Shown in pieces: positions 33,880-42,177 of a stretch of 64,000 bases of DNA. A model generated the notes under the pieces. The model had not been told where the DNA came from. It saw nothing but the letters and a program-made list of their open reading frames with translations, and ran no database searches. How positions within the stretch are numbered: position 1 is the first letter of the stretch; every line of letters begins with the position of its first letter. Position numbers and translations under genes: made by a program. Source of the stretch: Dinoroseobacter sp049800835 (lineage in GTDB: Bacteria > Pseudomonadota > Alphaproteobacteria > Rhodobacterales > Rhodobacteraceae); contig NZ_JBNAFU010000002.1 in the NCBI RefSeq assembly GCF_049800835.1, positions 62,001 through 126,000 of the forward strand, written 5' to 3'.

Positions 33880-34452
33880 TCACGGATGGTGATTGATCGT
33901 CCTGACATGCCAGACGTCGCCTGCGTCGCGGTGCAGATGCGTGACCGAAAGATTGTCGATCTTGTAGGCAAAGGCCTCTCGTGCCGGCAGGCTCAGGGCG
34001 CGTTGAATCTGGCTGACGATCACGCCGAGATGCGCAACGGCGACCACGGGCCCGGGTGTGCGCCAGCTATCAACGAACCCGTCGACGCGGGCGCGCAGGG
34101 TATTCCAACTTTCGCCGTCAGGCGGGGCGATATCGCCGGGCTGATCCCAAAACGCGAAGATATGGTCGCGGGCCTCTGCCTCTACATCGGCATGGCTGCG
34201 GGCTTCCCACGCGCCGAAATGGATCTCCCGCAGGGTCGGGCTGATCGTGTCGTGAACCCTGTCTCCGGCGATGGCTGCCGCGGTGTCTTTGGCGCGGCTG
34301 AGGTCGGACGAGACCAGCGGTGCGGTGCCGGGCAAGTGATCGCGCACCCGTGCGATCTGCGCGGTATCGCTCAGATCCGCTGGCAGATCGGTCCAGCCGA
34401 TCATGGTTTTCGCATGGGTCGGCCCGTGGCGCACCCAGTACCAGTCCTGCAT
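33880..34452 (-). CDS. histidine phosphatase family protein, possibly alpha-ribazole phosphatase (CobC-like)
   Basis: The 190-residue protein has the RHG motif (WYWVRHGPTHAKTMIGWTD), SSDLSRAKDTAAAIA, LREIHFGAWEARS and the second catalytic His in VAVAHLGVIV. The start ATG at 34450-34452 overlaps the cobU stop by one base (TGATG), so the two are one transcript. Alpha-ribazole phosphatase (CobC) acts next to CobU in B12 assembly. That makes CobC the best guess, although the sequence itself only shows the phosphoglycerate-mutase superfamily. Confidence 0.82.
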   Translation of the reverse strand: MQDWYWVRHGPTHAKTMIGWTDLPADLSDTAQIARVRDHLPGTAPLVSSDLSRAKDTAAAIAGDRVHDTISPTLREIHFGAWEARSHADVEAEARDHIFAFWDQPGDIAPPDGESWNTLRARVDGFVDSWRTPGPVVAVAHLGVIVSQIQRALSLPAREAFAYKIDNLSVTHLHRDAGDVWHVRTINHHP

Positions 34453-34967
34453 CAAAACGCGCCTTTAAGGGCCAGTGGCAAGCCAGCCACGATCAACGCC
34501 ACGCGATCCGCCTGTGCCGCAAGGCGCTGGTTCAGAGCACCTTGCGCGTTGCGAAAATCGCGCCCGAGCCGGTGTTCCGGCACGATGCCCATCCCGGTTT
34601 CGTTCGAGACCACAACCACCGGCACCGGGCACGCCGCCAAGGTGGTAAGAAAAGCATCTGCTTCCGCTTCCCAGTCCTTCTCGGCCAACATCACGTTGGA
34701 CAGCCAAAGCGTTGCGCAATCCAGCAGGACGATTTCGGTTTCGCGCACGGATGCAAGCGCGGCCGCCGGGTCGAGCGGGGATTCCAATGTGCGCCAGAGG
34801 GAGCCCCGGTCGGACTTGTGTTTTTTGATCTTGGCAGCCATTTCCGCGTCAAACGCCTGAGCCGTGGCGATATAGACGCGATCGCGGTCGGTCTCCGTGA
34901 CCAGAGCTTCCGCGAAGCGTGACTTGCCCGACGCTGCGCCGCCCAAAATCACCGTGAGATGGGGCAC
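34452..34967 (-). CDS. cobU: adenosylcobinamide kinase / adenosylcobinamide-phosphate guanylyltransferase
   Basis: The 171-residue protein has the P-loop VILGGAASGKSRFAEAL, then YIATAQAFDAEMAAKI with the region of the guanylylated His (KKHKSDRG), and VVVVSNETGMGIVPEHRLGR. It phosphorylates adenosylcobinamide and attaches GMP in the last steps of vitamin B12 synthesis and salvage. It is sometimes named cobP. It is cotranscribed with the histidine phosphatase gene. No cobalamin riboswitch fits in the 124-base gap to rpoH. Confidence 0.94.
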   Translation of the reverse strand: MPHLTVILGGAASGKSRFAEALVTETDRDRVYIATAQAFDAEMAAKIKKHKSDRGSLWRTLESPLDPAAALASVRETEIVLLDCATLWLSNVMLAEKDWEAEADAFLTTLAACPVPVVVVSNETGMGIVPEHRLGRDFRNAQGALNQRLAAQADRVALIVAGLPLALKGAF

Positions 34968-35014
34968 ACACCGCCCTCCGTCAAAACTTTTTTGAAACTT
35001 TTTTCCATTCCGGG

Positions 35015-35043
35015 TGATCCAGACAACGTTTCGCCGCGTAACC
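35015..35043 (+). promoter_or_regulatory. sigma-E (RpoE)-type promoter of rpoHII
   Basis: TGATCC (35015-35020), an 18-base spacer and TAACC (35039-35043) match the Rhodobacter sphaeroides RpoE promoter form (TGATCC, then TAAGA-like). It lies 48 bases ahead of the chosen rpoH start. In R. sphaeroides, rpoHII is a known direct RpoE target in the singlet-oxygen response. Confidence 0.65.
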
Positions 35044-35091
35044 CCTATGCCAAACGACGAAATGGGACGCGAATTCCAGCAGGGGGTTGAT

Positions 35092-35973
35092 ATGGCATTA
35101 GATGGCTACTCGGGTGAAATGAGCCTGTCACGGCGTGCGATGCAAGCGGAATTGCTCGACGCGGAAACCGAACTGAAACTTGCCTATGCATGGCGCGACG
35201 AGCGCGATGAAGAGGCGCTGCACCGCCTGATCACGGCTTACATGCGGCTCGCGATCTCGATGGCGGCAAAGTTCAAGCGCTATGGTGCGCCGATGAACGA
35301 CCTGATCCAGGAAGCCGGACTTGGGTTGATGAAAGCTGCCGACAAGTTCGACCCGGACCGCGGCGTGCGTTTTTCCACCTATGCCGTGTGGTGGATCAAG
35401 GCATCGATCCAAGATTACGTCATGCGCAACTGGTCCATGGTGCGCACCGGGTCAACCTCCTCTCAAAAGTCGCTGTTCTTCAACATGCGTCGTGTTCAGG
35501 CCCGGCTGGAGCGCGAAGCTGCTGCCTCCGGCGAGACACTGGACAAGCACCAGCTGCGCCAGATGATCGCGACCGAAGTTGGCGTGCCCCTGCACGACGT
35601 GGAGATGATGGAAGGCCGCCTTGCGGGGTCGGACTATTCGCTGAACGCAACCCAGTCGACGGAAGACGAGGGCCGCGAGTGGATTGACACGCTTGAGGAC
35701 GCATCGCCCCAGGCCGCCGAAATGGTGGAAGAGGATCACGACCTCGAAACGCTGCGCGGCTGGCTCGTCACGGCCATGGACGGTTTGAACGAGCGGGAAC
35801 GGTTCATCGTGCGGGAACGCAAACTGCGCGACGACGCGCGGACGCTCGAGAGCCTTGGGCAGGAGCTTGGGTTGTCGAAAGAGCGCGTGCGCCAGCTTGA
35901 GGCCGCTGCGTTCGGAAAGATGCGCAAAAGCCTTGTGAACCAGTCCTCCGAGGTTCGCCAATTCTTCGCCTGA
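35092..35973 (+). CDS. rpoH: heat-shock/oxidative-stress sigma factor RpoHII
   Basis: The 293-residue sigma-32 family protein has region 2 (YMRLAISMAAKFKRYGAPMN, DLIQEAGLGLMKAADKFDP, STYAVWWIKASIQDYVMRNW) and region 4 (ESLGQELGLSKERVRQLEAA). The wording MALDGYSGEMSLSRRAM at the start fits RpoHII rather than RpoHI. I choose ATG 35092, with AGGGGG ahead, because the upstream in-frame starts (35014, 35047) overlap the promoter. RpoHII drives photo-oxidative stress genes. A ChaN-like gene follows after 20 bases. Confidence 0.93.
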   Translation: MALDGYSGEMSLSRRAMQAELLDAETELKLAYAWRDERDEEALHRLITAYMRLAISMAAKFKRYGAPMNDLIQEAGLGLMKAADKFDPDRGVRFSTYAVWWIKASIQDYVMRNWSMVRTGSTSSQKSLFFNMRRVQARLEREAAASGETLDKHQLRQMIATEVGVPLHDVEMMEGRLAGSDYSLNATQSTEDEGREWIDTLEDASPQAAEMVEEDHDLETLRGWLVTAMDGLNERERFIVRERKLRDDARTLESLGQELGLSKERVRQLEAAAFGKMRKSLVNQSSEVRQFFA

Positions 35974-35993
35974 CCCACTTCCTCCCGGTCATT

Positions 35994-36791
35994 TTGGCGA
36001 TACTTGCCCGCCCCGTTGGGGCGGGCGAAGTCATGGCCGGCGATCTGGACGTGCCGCCCTCTGCCGATGTGGTCATACTTGGCGAATTGCATGACAACCC
36101 GATCCATCACGAGAATCAGGCGCGCGCCGTGGCGGCCATAATGCCTAAGGCGCTGGTGTTCGAGATGCTGACACCGGATCAGGCCGCAGCTGCGACGCCA
36201 GAGGCCCGTTCCGATGCCGCGCGTCTTGAGGCTGCGCTGCGGTGGTCGGACGGTGGCTGGCCCGCGTTTTCAATGTATTGGCCGATCTTTGCAGCTGCTC
36301 CGGACGCCGCCGTGCTCGGGGCGGCGTTGCCGCGCGATCTGGTGCGCCAGTCGGTTATGGACGGGGCGGTCGCCGTGTTTGAACAGACGGGCAATGATCC
36401 GGCGCAATTCGGTCTTGATCAGCCCTTGCCCGAGGCTGAGCAGACCGCACGCGAAGAGATGCAGCAGGAGGCGCATTGCAACGCACTGCCGCCGCAGATG
36501 TTGCCGGGAATGGTCGATGCGCAGCGGTTGCGGGACGCTGCCTTTGCCAATGCTGTTGCGCGGGCGGTCGAGACGTATGGCACACCGGTCGTTCTGATCA
36601 CCGGAAACGGGCATGCACGCCGAGACTGGGGTGTTCCGGTTTACCTGAGCGCGGTCGCGCCGGAGCTTTCGACCTACGTCCTGGGGCAATTCGAAGACGC
36701 ACCCGACGCGGACTATGCCGAGCAGTTCGACGCGTGGATCGTCAGTGCTCCGGCAGAACGTGAAGATCCCTGTGCCGTCTTCCGCAGTTGA
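35994..36791 (+). CDS. ChaN/Tiki-like heme-binding family protein
   Basis: The protein has ADVVILGELHDNPIHHENQ near the start and VLITGNGHARRDWGVPVYL near the end. These two motifs define the ChaN (haem-regulated lipoprotein) fold. The start is unsure. TTG 35994 gives 265 residues, but the frame stays open upstream as LTHFLPVILAILARPVGAG, which looks like a signal peptide whose start codon is not a standard one. It begins just after rpoHII and is probably cotranscribed. A role in iron/haem handling under stress is an inference. Confidence 0.8.
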   Translation: MAILARPVGAGEVMAGDLDVPPSADVVILGELHDNPIHHENQARAVAAIMPKALVFEMLTPDQAAAATPEARSDAARLEAALRWSDGGWPAFSMYWPIFAAAPDAAVLGAALPRDLVRQSVMDGAVAVFEQTGNDPAQFGLDQPLPEAEQTAREEMQQEAHCNALPPQMLPGMVDAQRLRDAAFANAVARAVETYGTPVVLITGNGHARRDWGVPVYLSAVAPELSTYVLGQFEDAPDADYAEQFDAWIVSAPAEREDPCAVFRS

Positions 36792-36847
36792 GTTCCCGCG
36801 CACAGGTGCTTACACCTTCGAGAGACAGGCTTTTTTCGGATGGCACA

Positions 36848-38041
36848 ATGCTTGCGGGCAAACGCGTACTCCTGATTATCGGTGGCGGCATTGCGGCCTT
36901 CAAATCGCTTGACCTGATCCGCCAGATCCGCCGGGCAGGGGGCACGGTCGTGCCGGTTCTGACCCGCGCCGCCGAGGAGTTCGTGACCCCGTTGTCAGCC
37001 TCGGCGCTGGCGGCGGAAAAGGTGTATCGCGACCTCTTCGATCTGACCGACGAGGCCGAAATGGGCCATATCGAGTTGAGCCGTGCCGCCGATCTGGTGG
37101 TTGTTGCACCCGCGACGGCGGACTTGATGGCCAAGATGGCGCACGGTTTGGCGAACGATCTGGCCTCCACGCTTCTGATGGCGACCGACAAGCGGGTTCT
37201 GATCGCGCCGGCGATGAACGTCCGAATGTGGGACCACCCGGCGACGCAGCGCAATCTGGCGGTGTTGAAAGCGGATGGCGTGCTAGTGGCCGGCCCCGAT
37301 GAGGGGGAAATGGCATGCGGCGAGTTCGGACCGGGCCGCATGTCCGAACCGGATCGCATTCTCGGGGCAATTGCAGAGGCGTTGCGCGACGGACCGCTGA
37401 CTGGCCGCCATGTTCTGGTGACATCCGGCCCGACGCACGAACCGATCGATCCGGTGCGCTACATCGCCAACCGTTCCTCTGGCGCACAAGGGACCGCTTT
37501 GGCGGAAGCCCTGCGCGATCTGGGGGCGAAAGTGAGTTTCGTCACCGGTCCCGCCACGGTCCCCGCGCCGCAGGGCGTTTCGGTGTATCCTGTTGAAACG
37601 GCAAAGGACATGCTGGCGGCGGTCCGGCGCGCGTTGCCTGCGGATGCGGCCGTCTTTGCCGCGGCCGTCGCCGATTGGCGGGTGGAGAATGCGGCGACAT
37701 CGAAGATGAAGAAAGATGGCTCTGGCGCGGCGCCGGCACTGGAGTTTGCAGAAAACCCCGACATTCTGGCGACCATCGCCAAGGCAAAGAAACGGCCCAG
37801 GCTGGTTGTCGGGTTTGCCGCCGAGACCAACGATGTTCTGGAGCACGCGACGGCCAAGCGCGCCCGCAAGGGCTGCGACTGGATCGTGGCCAACGATGTC
37901 AGTCCCGCGACGGGGATCATGGGCGGCTCGGAAAACGCAGTGACCCTGATTACCGAAGACGGGGCCGAGGTCTGGCCGCGCATGGGCAAGGATGCCGTTG
38001 CTGCGAAACTGGCGGCCCGGATTGCCGAGGCGCTGGCATGA
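36848..38041 (+). CDS. coaBC: phosphopantothenoylcysteine decarboxylase / phosphopantothenate-cysteine ligase
   Basis: The 397-residue bifunctional enzyme makes 4'-phosphopantetheine for coenzyme A. The CoaC half has RVLLIIGGGIAAFKSLDLIR, the active-site His in MGHIELSRAADLV, and LIAPAMNVRMWDHPATQRNL. The CoaB half starts near 190 (RHVLVTSGPTHEPIDPVRYI) and includes VFAAAVADWR. Start ATG 36848; upstream in-frame codons add an unrelated leader. It overlaps dut by four bases. Confidence 0.96.
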   Translation: MLAGKRVLLIIGGGIAAFKSLDLIRQIRRAGGTVVPVLTRAAEEFVTPLSASALAAEKVYRDLFDLTDEAEMGHIELSRAADLVVVAPATADLMAKMAHGLANDLASTLLMATDKRVLIAPAMNVRMWDHPATQRNLAVLKADGVLVAGPDEGEMACGEFGPGRMSEPDRILGAIAEALRDGPLTGRHVLVTSGPTHEPIDPVRYIANRSSGAQGTALAEALRDLGAKVSFVTGPATVPAPQGVSVYPVETAKDMLAAVRRALPADAAVFAAAVADWRVENAATSKMKKDGSGAAPALEFAENPDILATIAKAKKRPRLVVGFAAETNDVLEHATAKRARKGCDWIVANDVSPATGIMGGSENAVTLITEDGAEVWPRMGKDAVAAKLAARIAEALA

Positions 38042-38508
38042 CCCAGCCGGTCTTGCGCGTGCTGCGGGAAGAATGGGCCGACCCGAGCGTTCCGCTGCCC
38101 AGCTACGAGACCGCCGGGGCCGCGGGAGCCGATCTGCGCGCAAACCTGCTGGCTGAGGACCGGGAAGAAGGCATTGAAATTCAACCGCTTCACCGAGTTA
38201 TCGTGCCGACGGGCCTGCGCGTGGAAATCCCTGAAGGGTTCGAAATGCAGATCCGTCCCCGGTCTGGCCTTGCGTTGAAACACGGGCTGAGCCTGCCCAA
38301 TACGCCGGGCACGATCGACAGCGATTATCGTGGCCCCCTTGGGGTGCTCCTGACCGTTATCGGTACGGATCCGGTGACGATCCGGCATGGCGAGCGGATT
38401 GCGCAGGCGATTGTTGCGCCGGTCGTGCAGGCCCGGTTCCAACAGGCGGCGACCTTGTCGGACACTGTGCGCGGCACGGGTGGTTTCGGGTCCACCGGGC
38501 GGGGGTAG
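38038..38508 (+). CDS. dut: deoxyuridine 5'-triphosphate nucleotidohydrolase
   Basis: The 156-residue trimeric dUTPase hydrolyses dUTP to dUMP, keeping uracil out of DNA. The five motifs are visible: AGADLRANL, QIRPRSGLA, NTPGTIDSDYRGPLGVLL, RIAQAIVAPV and the C-terminal arm RGTGGFGSTGRG. Its ATG overlaps the coaBC stop. The coaBC-dut pair is conserved in many bacteria. Confidence 0.97.
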   Translation: MTQPVLRVLREEWADPSVPLPSYETAGAAGADLRANLLAEDREEGIEIQPLHRVIVPTGLRVEIPEGFEMQIRPRSGLALKHGLSLPNTPGTIDSDYRGPLGVLLTVIGTDPVTIRHGERIAQAIVAPVVQARFQQAATLSDTVRGTGGFGSTGRG

Positions 38509-38510
38509 GC

Positions 38511-39557
38511 GTGTTTCTGGTATTCGCCATGGCGCTGACGATCTGGCTGATCGGGCGCAGGATGCAGGCCCCGGCGCAAGCGCGCTGGCTGATGATCGGC
38601 ATCCTTTATGTTGTTGTATTGGCTATCCAAATAGCGTTGCCCGAGGGCGCTCCATTGCGCGAGGTGACGGGCGGGTCCCCGGCCTTGTGGCTGATCCTTG
38701 GGGGGGCGGTCGCGCTGGTTCTGGCCTATGGGGAGGTCTTGCGGCGTGTGAAGGCGCGGGTTCAGGACCCGCCTGCTTCGACCGCTGCGTCCACGCAGTC
38801 AGGGCCCTTTTCGGATGTGGAACTGGACCGGTATGCCCGCCACATCGTGATGCGCGAGATAGGCGGCCTTGGCCAAAAAAGAATGAAGGATTCCAAAGTC
38901 TTGGTGGTCGGTGCCGGTGGGCTTGGCAGCCCGGCGCTGCTGTATCTGGCGGGCGCCGGGATCGGTACCATCGGGGTTGTGGATGACGACACGGTCAGCT
39001 TGTCGAACCTGCAACGGCAGGTGATCCACACGGATGCGCGGTCGGGCATGCCCAAGGTGTTTTCAGCCGAGATCGCGATGAAGGCCCTGAACCCGCATAT
39101 CGAGGTGCGCCCATACAACCGACGCCTGACCGACGCCATCGCCGAAGACCTGTTCGCCGATTACGATCTGATCCTGGACGGCAACGACAATTACGGGACG
39201 CGCGCGCTGGTCAACAGGGCGGCAGTCGCAACCGGCAAGCCTCTGATTTCAGGTGCTATTTCGCAATGGGAAGGGCAGATCAGCCTGTTCGATCCAGTGC
39301 GCGGTGCCCCGTGTTATGCCTGCATATTTCCGACTGCGCCCGCAGACGGACTGGCCCCGTCTTGCGCCGAAGCCGGGGTTGCCGGGCCGCTGCCGGGGGT
39401 GATCGGAACGATGATGGCGCTTGAGGCGATGAAGGACATCACCAAGGCGGGCGATGGGCTGGCCGGGCGGATGCTCTTGTACGATGCGCTGTCGGCGGAG
39501 ACGCGGACGGTCAAGCTCAAGCGCCGGGCGGATTGTGCGGTCTGCGGGCACCTGTAG
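38511..39557 (+). CDS. moeB: membrane-anchored MoeB/ThiF/HesA family adenylyltransferase
   Basis: The 348-residue protein has a hydrophobic N-terminal extension of about 75 residues with three membrane segments (FLVFAMALTIWLI; WLMIGILYVVVLAIQ; ALWLILGGAVALVLAY). The E1-like domain follows: RYARHIVMREIGGLGQKRMK, VLVVGAGGLGSPALLYLAGA, LILDGNDNYGTRALVN, and zinc Cys pairs CYAC and CAVC. It adenylates the C-terminus of a sulfur-carrier protein for molybdopterin or thiamin. The start is GTG 38511, two bases after the dut stop. Confidence 0.88.
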   Translation: MFLVFAMALTIWLIGRRMQAPAQARWLMIGILYVVVLAIQIALPEGAPLREVTGGSPALWLILGGAVALVLAYGEVLRRVKARVQDPPASTAASTQSGPFSDVELDRYARHIVMREIGGLGQKRMKDSKVLVVGAGGLGSPALLYLAGAGIGTIGVVDDDTVSLSNLQRQVIHTDARSGMPKVFSAEIAMKALNPHIEVRPYNRRLTDAIAEDLFADYDLILDGNDNYGTRALVNRAAVATGKPLISGAISQWEGQISLFDPVRGAPCYACIFPTAPADGLAPSCAEAGVAGPLPGVIGTMMALEAMKDITKAGDGLAGRMLLYDALSAETRTVKLKRRADCAVCGHL

Positions 39558-39579
39558 CTGGTTTTGTACGTTTTGTAGC

Positions 39580-39599
39580 ACGCTCCAGAAGGCGTTTTT
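39580..39599 (+). terminator. weak intrinsic terminator after moeB
   Basis: ACGC and GCGT, with one extra C-G pair beyond a bulged T, enclose a short loop and run into TTTTT. It lies 22 bases after the stop codon. Confidence 0.45.
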
Positions 39600-39753
39600 G
39601 CAAATTGTAGCAATCCGGAGGCTCGCGGATCCAGGCCAACTGCGGGTTAGCCCACCCGCGTTGAGCGCCCCGTGGTCGGAACTGGCTACCCCAAACCAAG
39701 AACCTCTACGGGTTTCGCGCCAGGGATGAGGACACCAGCAAGAGCGGCCCGGT
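39600..39753. other. intergenic stretch with one hairpin
   Basis: The gap from moeB to the M3 peptidase gene (39558-40155) is the longest weakly coding stretch in the window. This part holds a perfect 6-bp hairpin (GCGGGT/ACCCGC, 39642-39659). I see no promoter pair, repeat copy or convincing open frame in it. Confidence 0.4.
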
Positions 39754-40062
39754 TTGCCCGTTGCGACCGTCGCTGACGATGCGTGCTGCTGGACGGATGA
39801 TTTCGTGGTCGCCAACGGCAATATCTTGAAGGCGCAGGTGGGCGGACAGGTGCTGGTGATTGCGTGGGACCCGGTTTTCGAGAGTCTGAACATCTGGGTC
39901 AATGACACCGGTGCACCGGTGAAGCAGATCGATCTTTTCTGCAAGACGCCGGACGGCAGCTTGCAGCGGTTCGCGGATGTGAAGGCGGGGCTGTTCTGGC
40001 ACGTCTGGTCGGAGTTCTTTCCTCATACTGACATCAACCGGAGGCCCGGTGCCGAGGCCTAG
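39754..40062 (+). CDS. hypothetical protein, possible gene
   Basis: An open frame of 102 codons starts at a TTG and ends in EAstop 93 bases before the M3 peptidase gene. The product has mixed, globular-looking composition (VVANGNILKAQVGGQVLVIA, then FESLNIWVNDTGAPVKQIDL), unlike the Arg/Pro-rich antisense frames common in this GC-rich DNA. No good ribosome site is visible and I recognise no family. A stop lies nine codons upstream, so it cannot be much longer. It could be a real small gene or a remnant. Confidence 0.42.
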   Translation: MPVATVADDACCWTDDFVVANGNILKAQVGGQVLVIAWDPVFESLNIWVNDTGAPVKQIDLFCKTPDGSLQRFADVKAGLFWHVWSEFFPHTDINRRPGAEA

Positions 40063-40155
40063 TGCCTGGGGCACCCATCGGGTCGATATGCCGGGCCAGA
40101 TTGGTTGTTGCGGTGTCCTGCACGCCCTAGATGTGAGGGAAAGGAGACCGCGCCC

Positions 40156-42177
40156 ATGACCAACCCGCTCTTGTCCGACTGGACCACCCCGCAGCAAATG
40201 CCGCCATTCGACCAGATCGAGGATGCGCATTTCAAACCCGCGCTTGAGGCGGCCTTGACGCAGGCGCGGGCGGATATCGCGGCGATCGCGGGCAACCCCG
40301 AGCCACCGACTTTCGACAACACCATTCGCGCGATGGAGGCGGCGGGCCCGACGCTGAACAAGGTGTTGCGCGTGTTCTTTCACATTGCAGCGATCGACAG
40401 CACGCCAGAGCGCGAGGCGTTGCAAAAGGATTTCGTTACGGCACTGAGTGCGTACAACGCCGAAGTGACCGGGAACGAGGCGCTGTTTGCCCGGATCGCG
40501 CAGGTGTGGGAGGCGCGCGCCGCCCTTGGCGATCAGGAAGCCCGTGTGGCGGACCTGACCTACAAGAGTTTCACGCGCGGGGGTGCTGCGCTGAAGGGGG
40601 CCGAGAAGGACCGGATGACCGAGATCAAGGCGCGTCTTGCGATGCTGGGCACCGAGTTCACGCAGAACATTCTGGCCGACGAGCGTGACTGGGTGATGCC
40701 GCTGGCGGAGGCCGATCTGGAGGGGTTGCCGGAGTTCGTCATCGCCACCGCGCGGTCGGCCGCTGAGGAACGCGGTCTGGAGGGGCACGTCGTGACCCTG
40801 TCGCGGTCGCTGATCGTGCCGTTTTTGCAGTTCAGCCCGCGCCGGGACCTGCGCGAGAAGGCTTATGAGGCATGGACCGCGCGCGGTGCCAACGGCGGGG
40901 AGACAGACAACCGCGGCAATGCCGCCGAGATACTGGCTCTGCGGGAAGAACGCGCCAGGCTGCTCGGTTATGAAAGCTTCGCCGCCTACAAGTTGGAGCC
41001 CGAGATGGCCAAGACACCCGACGCGGTGCGCGATCTGCTGATGCAGGTCTGGGCCCCGGCGCGGGCGCAGGCCGAAGCGGATGCCGAGGTGCTGACGCAG
41101 ATGATGCAGGCCGACGGGATCAACGGCGATCTGGAAGCATGGGACTGGCGGTATTACTCCGAGAAACGGCGGCAGGCCGAGCACGATCTGGACGAGGCGG
41201 AACTGAAGCCGTACCTGCAACTCGACCGGATGATCGAGGCGGCGTTCGATTGCGCGAACAAGCTGTTCGGGCTGGAGTTCAGGCCGCTGGACGTGGCGCT
41301 GCCGCATCCCGATGCACGCGCCTGGGAAATCTGGCGCGGTCCTCGGCTGATGGCGGTGTTTGTCGGCGATTACTTCGCGCGCGGCGGAAAACGCTCCGGC
41401 GCGTGGTGCGGGTCGCTGCGCAGTCAGGACAAGCTGGAGGGCGACACGCGGGCGATCATCACCAATGTGTGCAATTTCGCCAAACCCGCCGCCGGGCAGC
41501 CCGCGCTGCTGAGCTTCGACGATGCGCGCACGCTGTTTCACGAGTTCGGCCACGCGCTGCATCATATCCTGTCGGATGTGACCTATCCGACGATTTCAGG
41601 CACCTCCGTGGCGCGCGATTTCGTGGAACTGCCGAGCCAGTTGTATGAGCATTGGCTGGAGGTGCCGGAGGTTCTTAGCCGGTACGCCACCCATGCCGAG
41701 ACCGGTGCGCCAATGCCCAAGGCCCTGCTGGACCGCATGTTGGGGGCGGCGACCTATGACATGGGGTTCCAGACAGTGGAATATGTGGCGTCCGCCATTG
41801 TGGACCTCGCGTTTCACGACGGCGCGGCGCCAGCGGATCCGATGGCCCGTCAGGCCGAGGTTCTGGCCGATCTGGGCCTGCCGCACGCGATCCGGATGCG
41901 CCATGCGACCCCGCATTTCGCCCATGTGTTTGCGGGCGACGGGTATTCGTCGGGCTATTACAGCTACATGTGGTCCGAGGTGATGGACGCGGACGCATTC
42001 GCGGCCTTCGAGGAGGCGGGTGATCCGTTCGACCGGGAGGTTGCGAGCCGTCTTGAGGCCTACATCCTGTCCACCGGCGGGTCGGTCGAGGCGGATCGCC
42101 TGTACACGGAGTTCCGGGGCCGTTTGCCCGGGGTCGAGGCGCTGCTCAAGGGGCGCGGGCTGGACAAGGCGGCCTAG
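40156..42177 (+). CDS. M3 family oligopeptidase (OpdA/Dcp type)
   Basis: The 673-residue protein has the thimet-oligopeptidase zinc site TLFHEFGHALHHILSDVTYP and the later AGDGYSSGYYSYMWSEVMDADAFAAF, which closes over the substrate. The N-terminus MTNPLLSDWTTPQQMPPFDQ matches the bacterial peptidyl-dipeptidase/oligopeptidase A family. It degrades short cytoplasmic peptides, including cleaved signal peptides. AAGGAGA precedes the ATG. Its TAG shares CTAG with the stop of the convergent SH3-domain gene. Confidence 0.95.
   Translation: MTNPLLSDWTTPQQMPPFDQIEDAHFKPALEAALTQARADIAAIAGNPEPPTFDNTIRAMEAAGPTLNKVLRVFFHIAAIDSTPEREALQKDFVTALSAYNAEVTGNEALFARIAQVWEARAALGDQEARVADLTYKSFTRGGAALKGAEKDRMTEIKARLAMLGTEFTQNILADERDWVMPLAEADLEGLPEFVIATARSAAEERGLEGHVVTLSRSLIVPFLQFSPRRDLREKAYEAWTARGANGGETDNRGNAAEILALREERARLLGYESFAAYKLEPEMAKTPDAVRDLLMQVWAPARAQAEADAEVLTQMMQADGINGDLEAWDWRYYSEKRRQAEHDLDEAELKPYLQLDRMIEAAFDCANKLFGLEFRPLDVALPHPDARAWEIWRGPRLMAVFVGDYFARGGKRSGAWCGSLRSQDKLEGDTRAIITNVCNFAKPAAGQPALLSFDDARTLFHEFGHALHHILSDVTYPTISGTSVARDFVELPSQLYEHWLEVPEVLSRYATHAETGAPMPKALLDRMLGAATYDMGFQTVEYVASAIVDLAFHDGAAPADPMARQAEVLADLGLPHAIRMRHATPHFAHVFAGDGYSSGYYSYMWSEVMDADAFAAFEEAGDPFDREVASRLEAYILSTGGSVEADRLYTEFRGRLPGVEALLKGRGLDKAA

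Noticed and set aside
34968..35013. Cobalamin riboswitch ahead of cobU
   Set aside because: The cobU leader is too short and contains no B12-box-like sequence; only a small TCAAAA/TTTTGA dyad is visible.
36788..36847. Longer coaBC N-terminus
   Set aside because: The added residues are Ser/Arg-rich and unlike the family; ATG 36848 opens the conserved flavoprotein fold.
39706..41565. 619-codon minus-strand open frame opposite the M3 peptidase
   Set aside because: It is antisense to the HEFGH-containing peptidase and has no recognisable domain.
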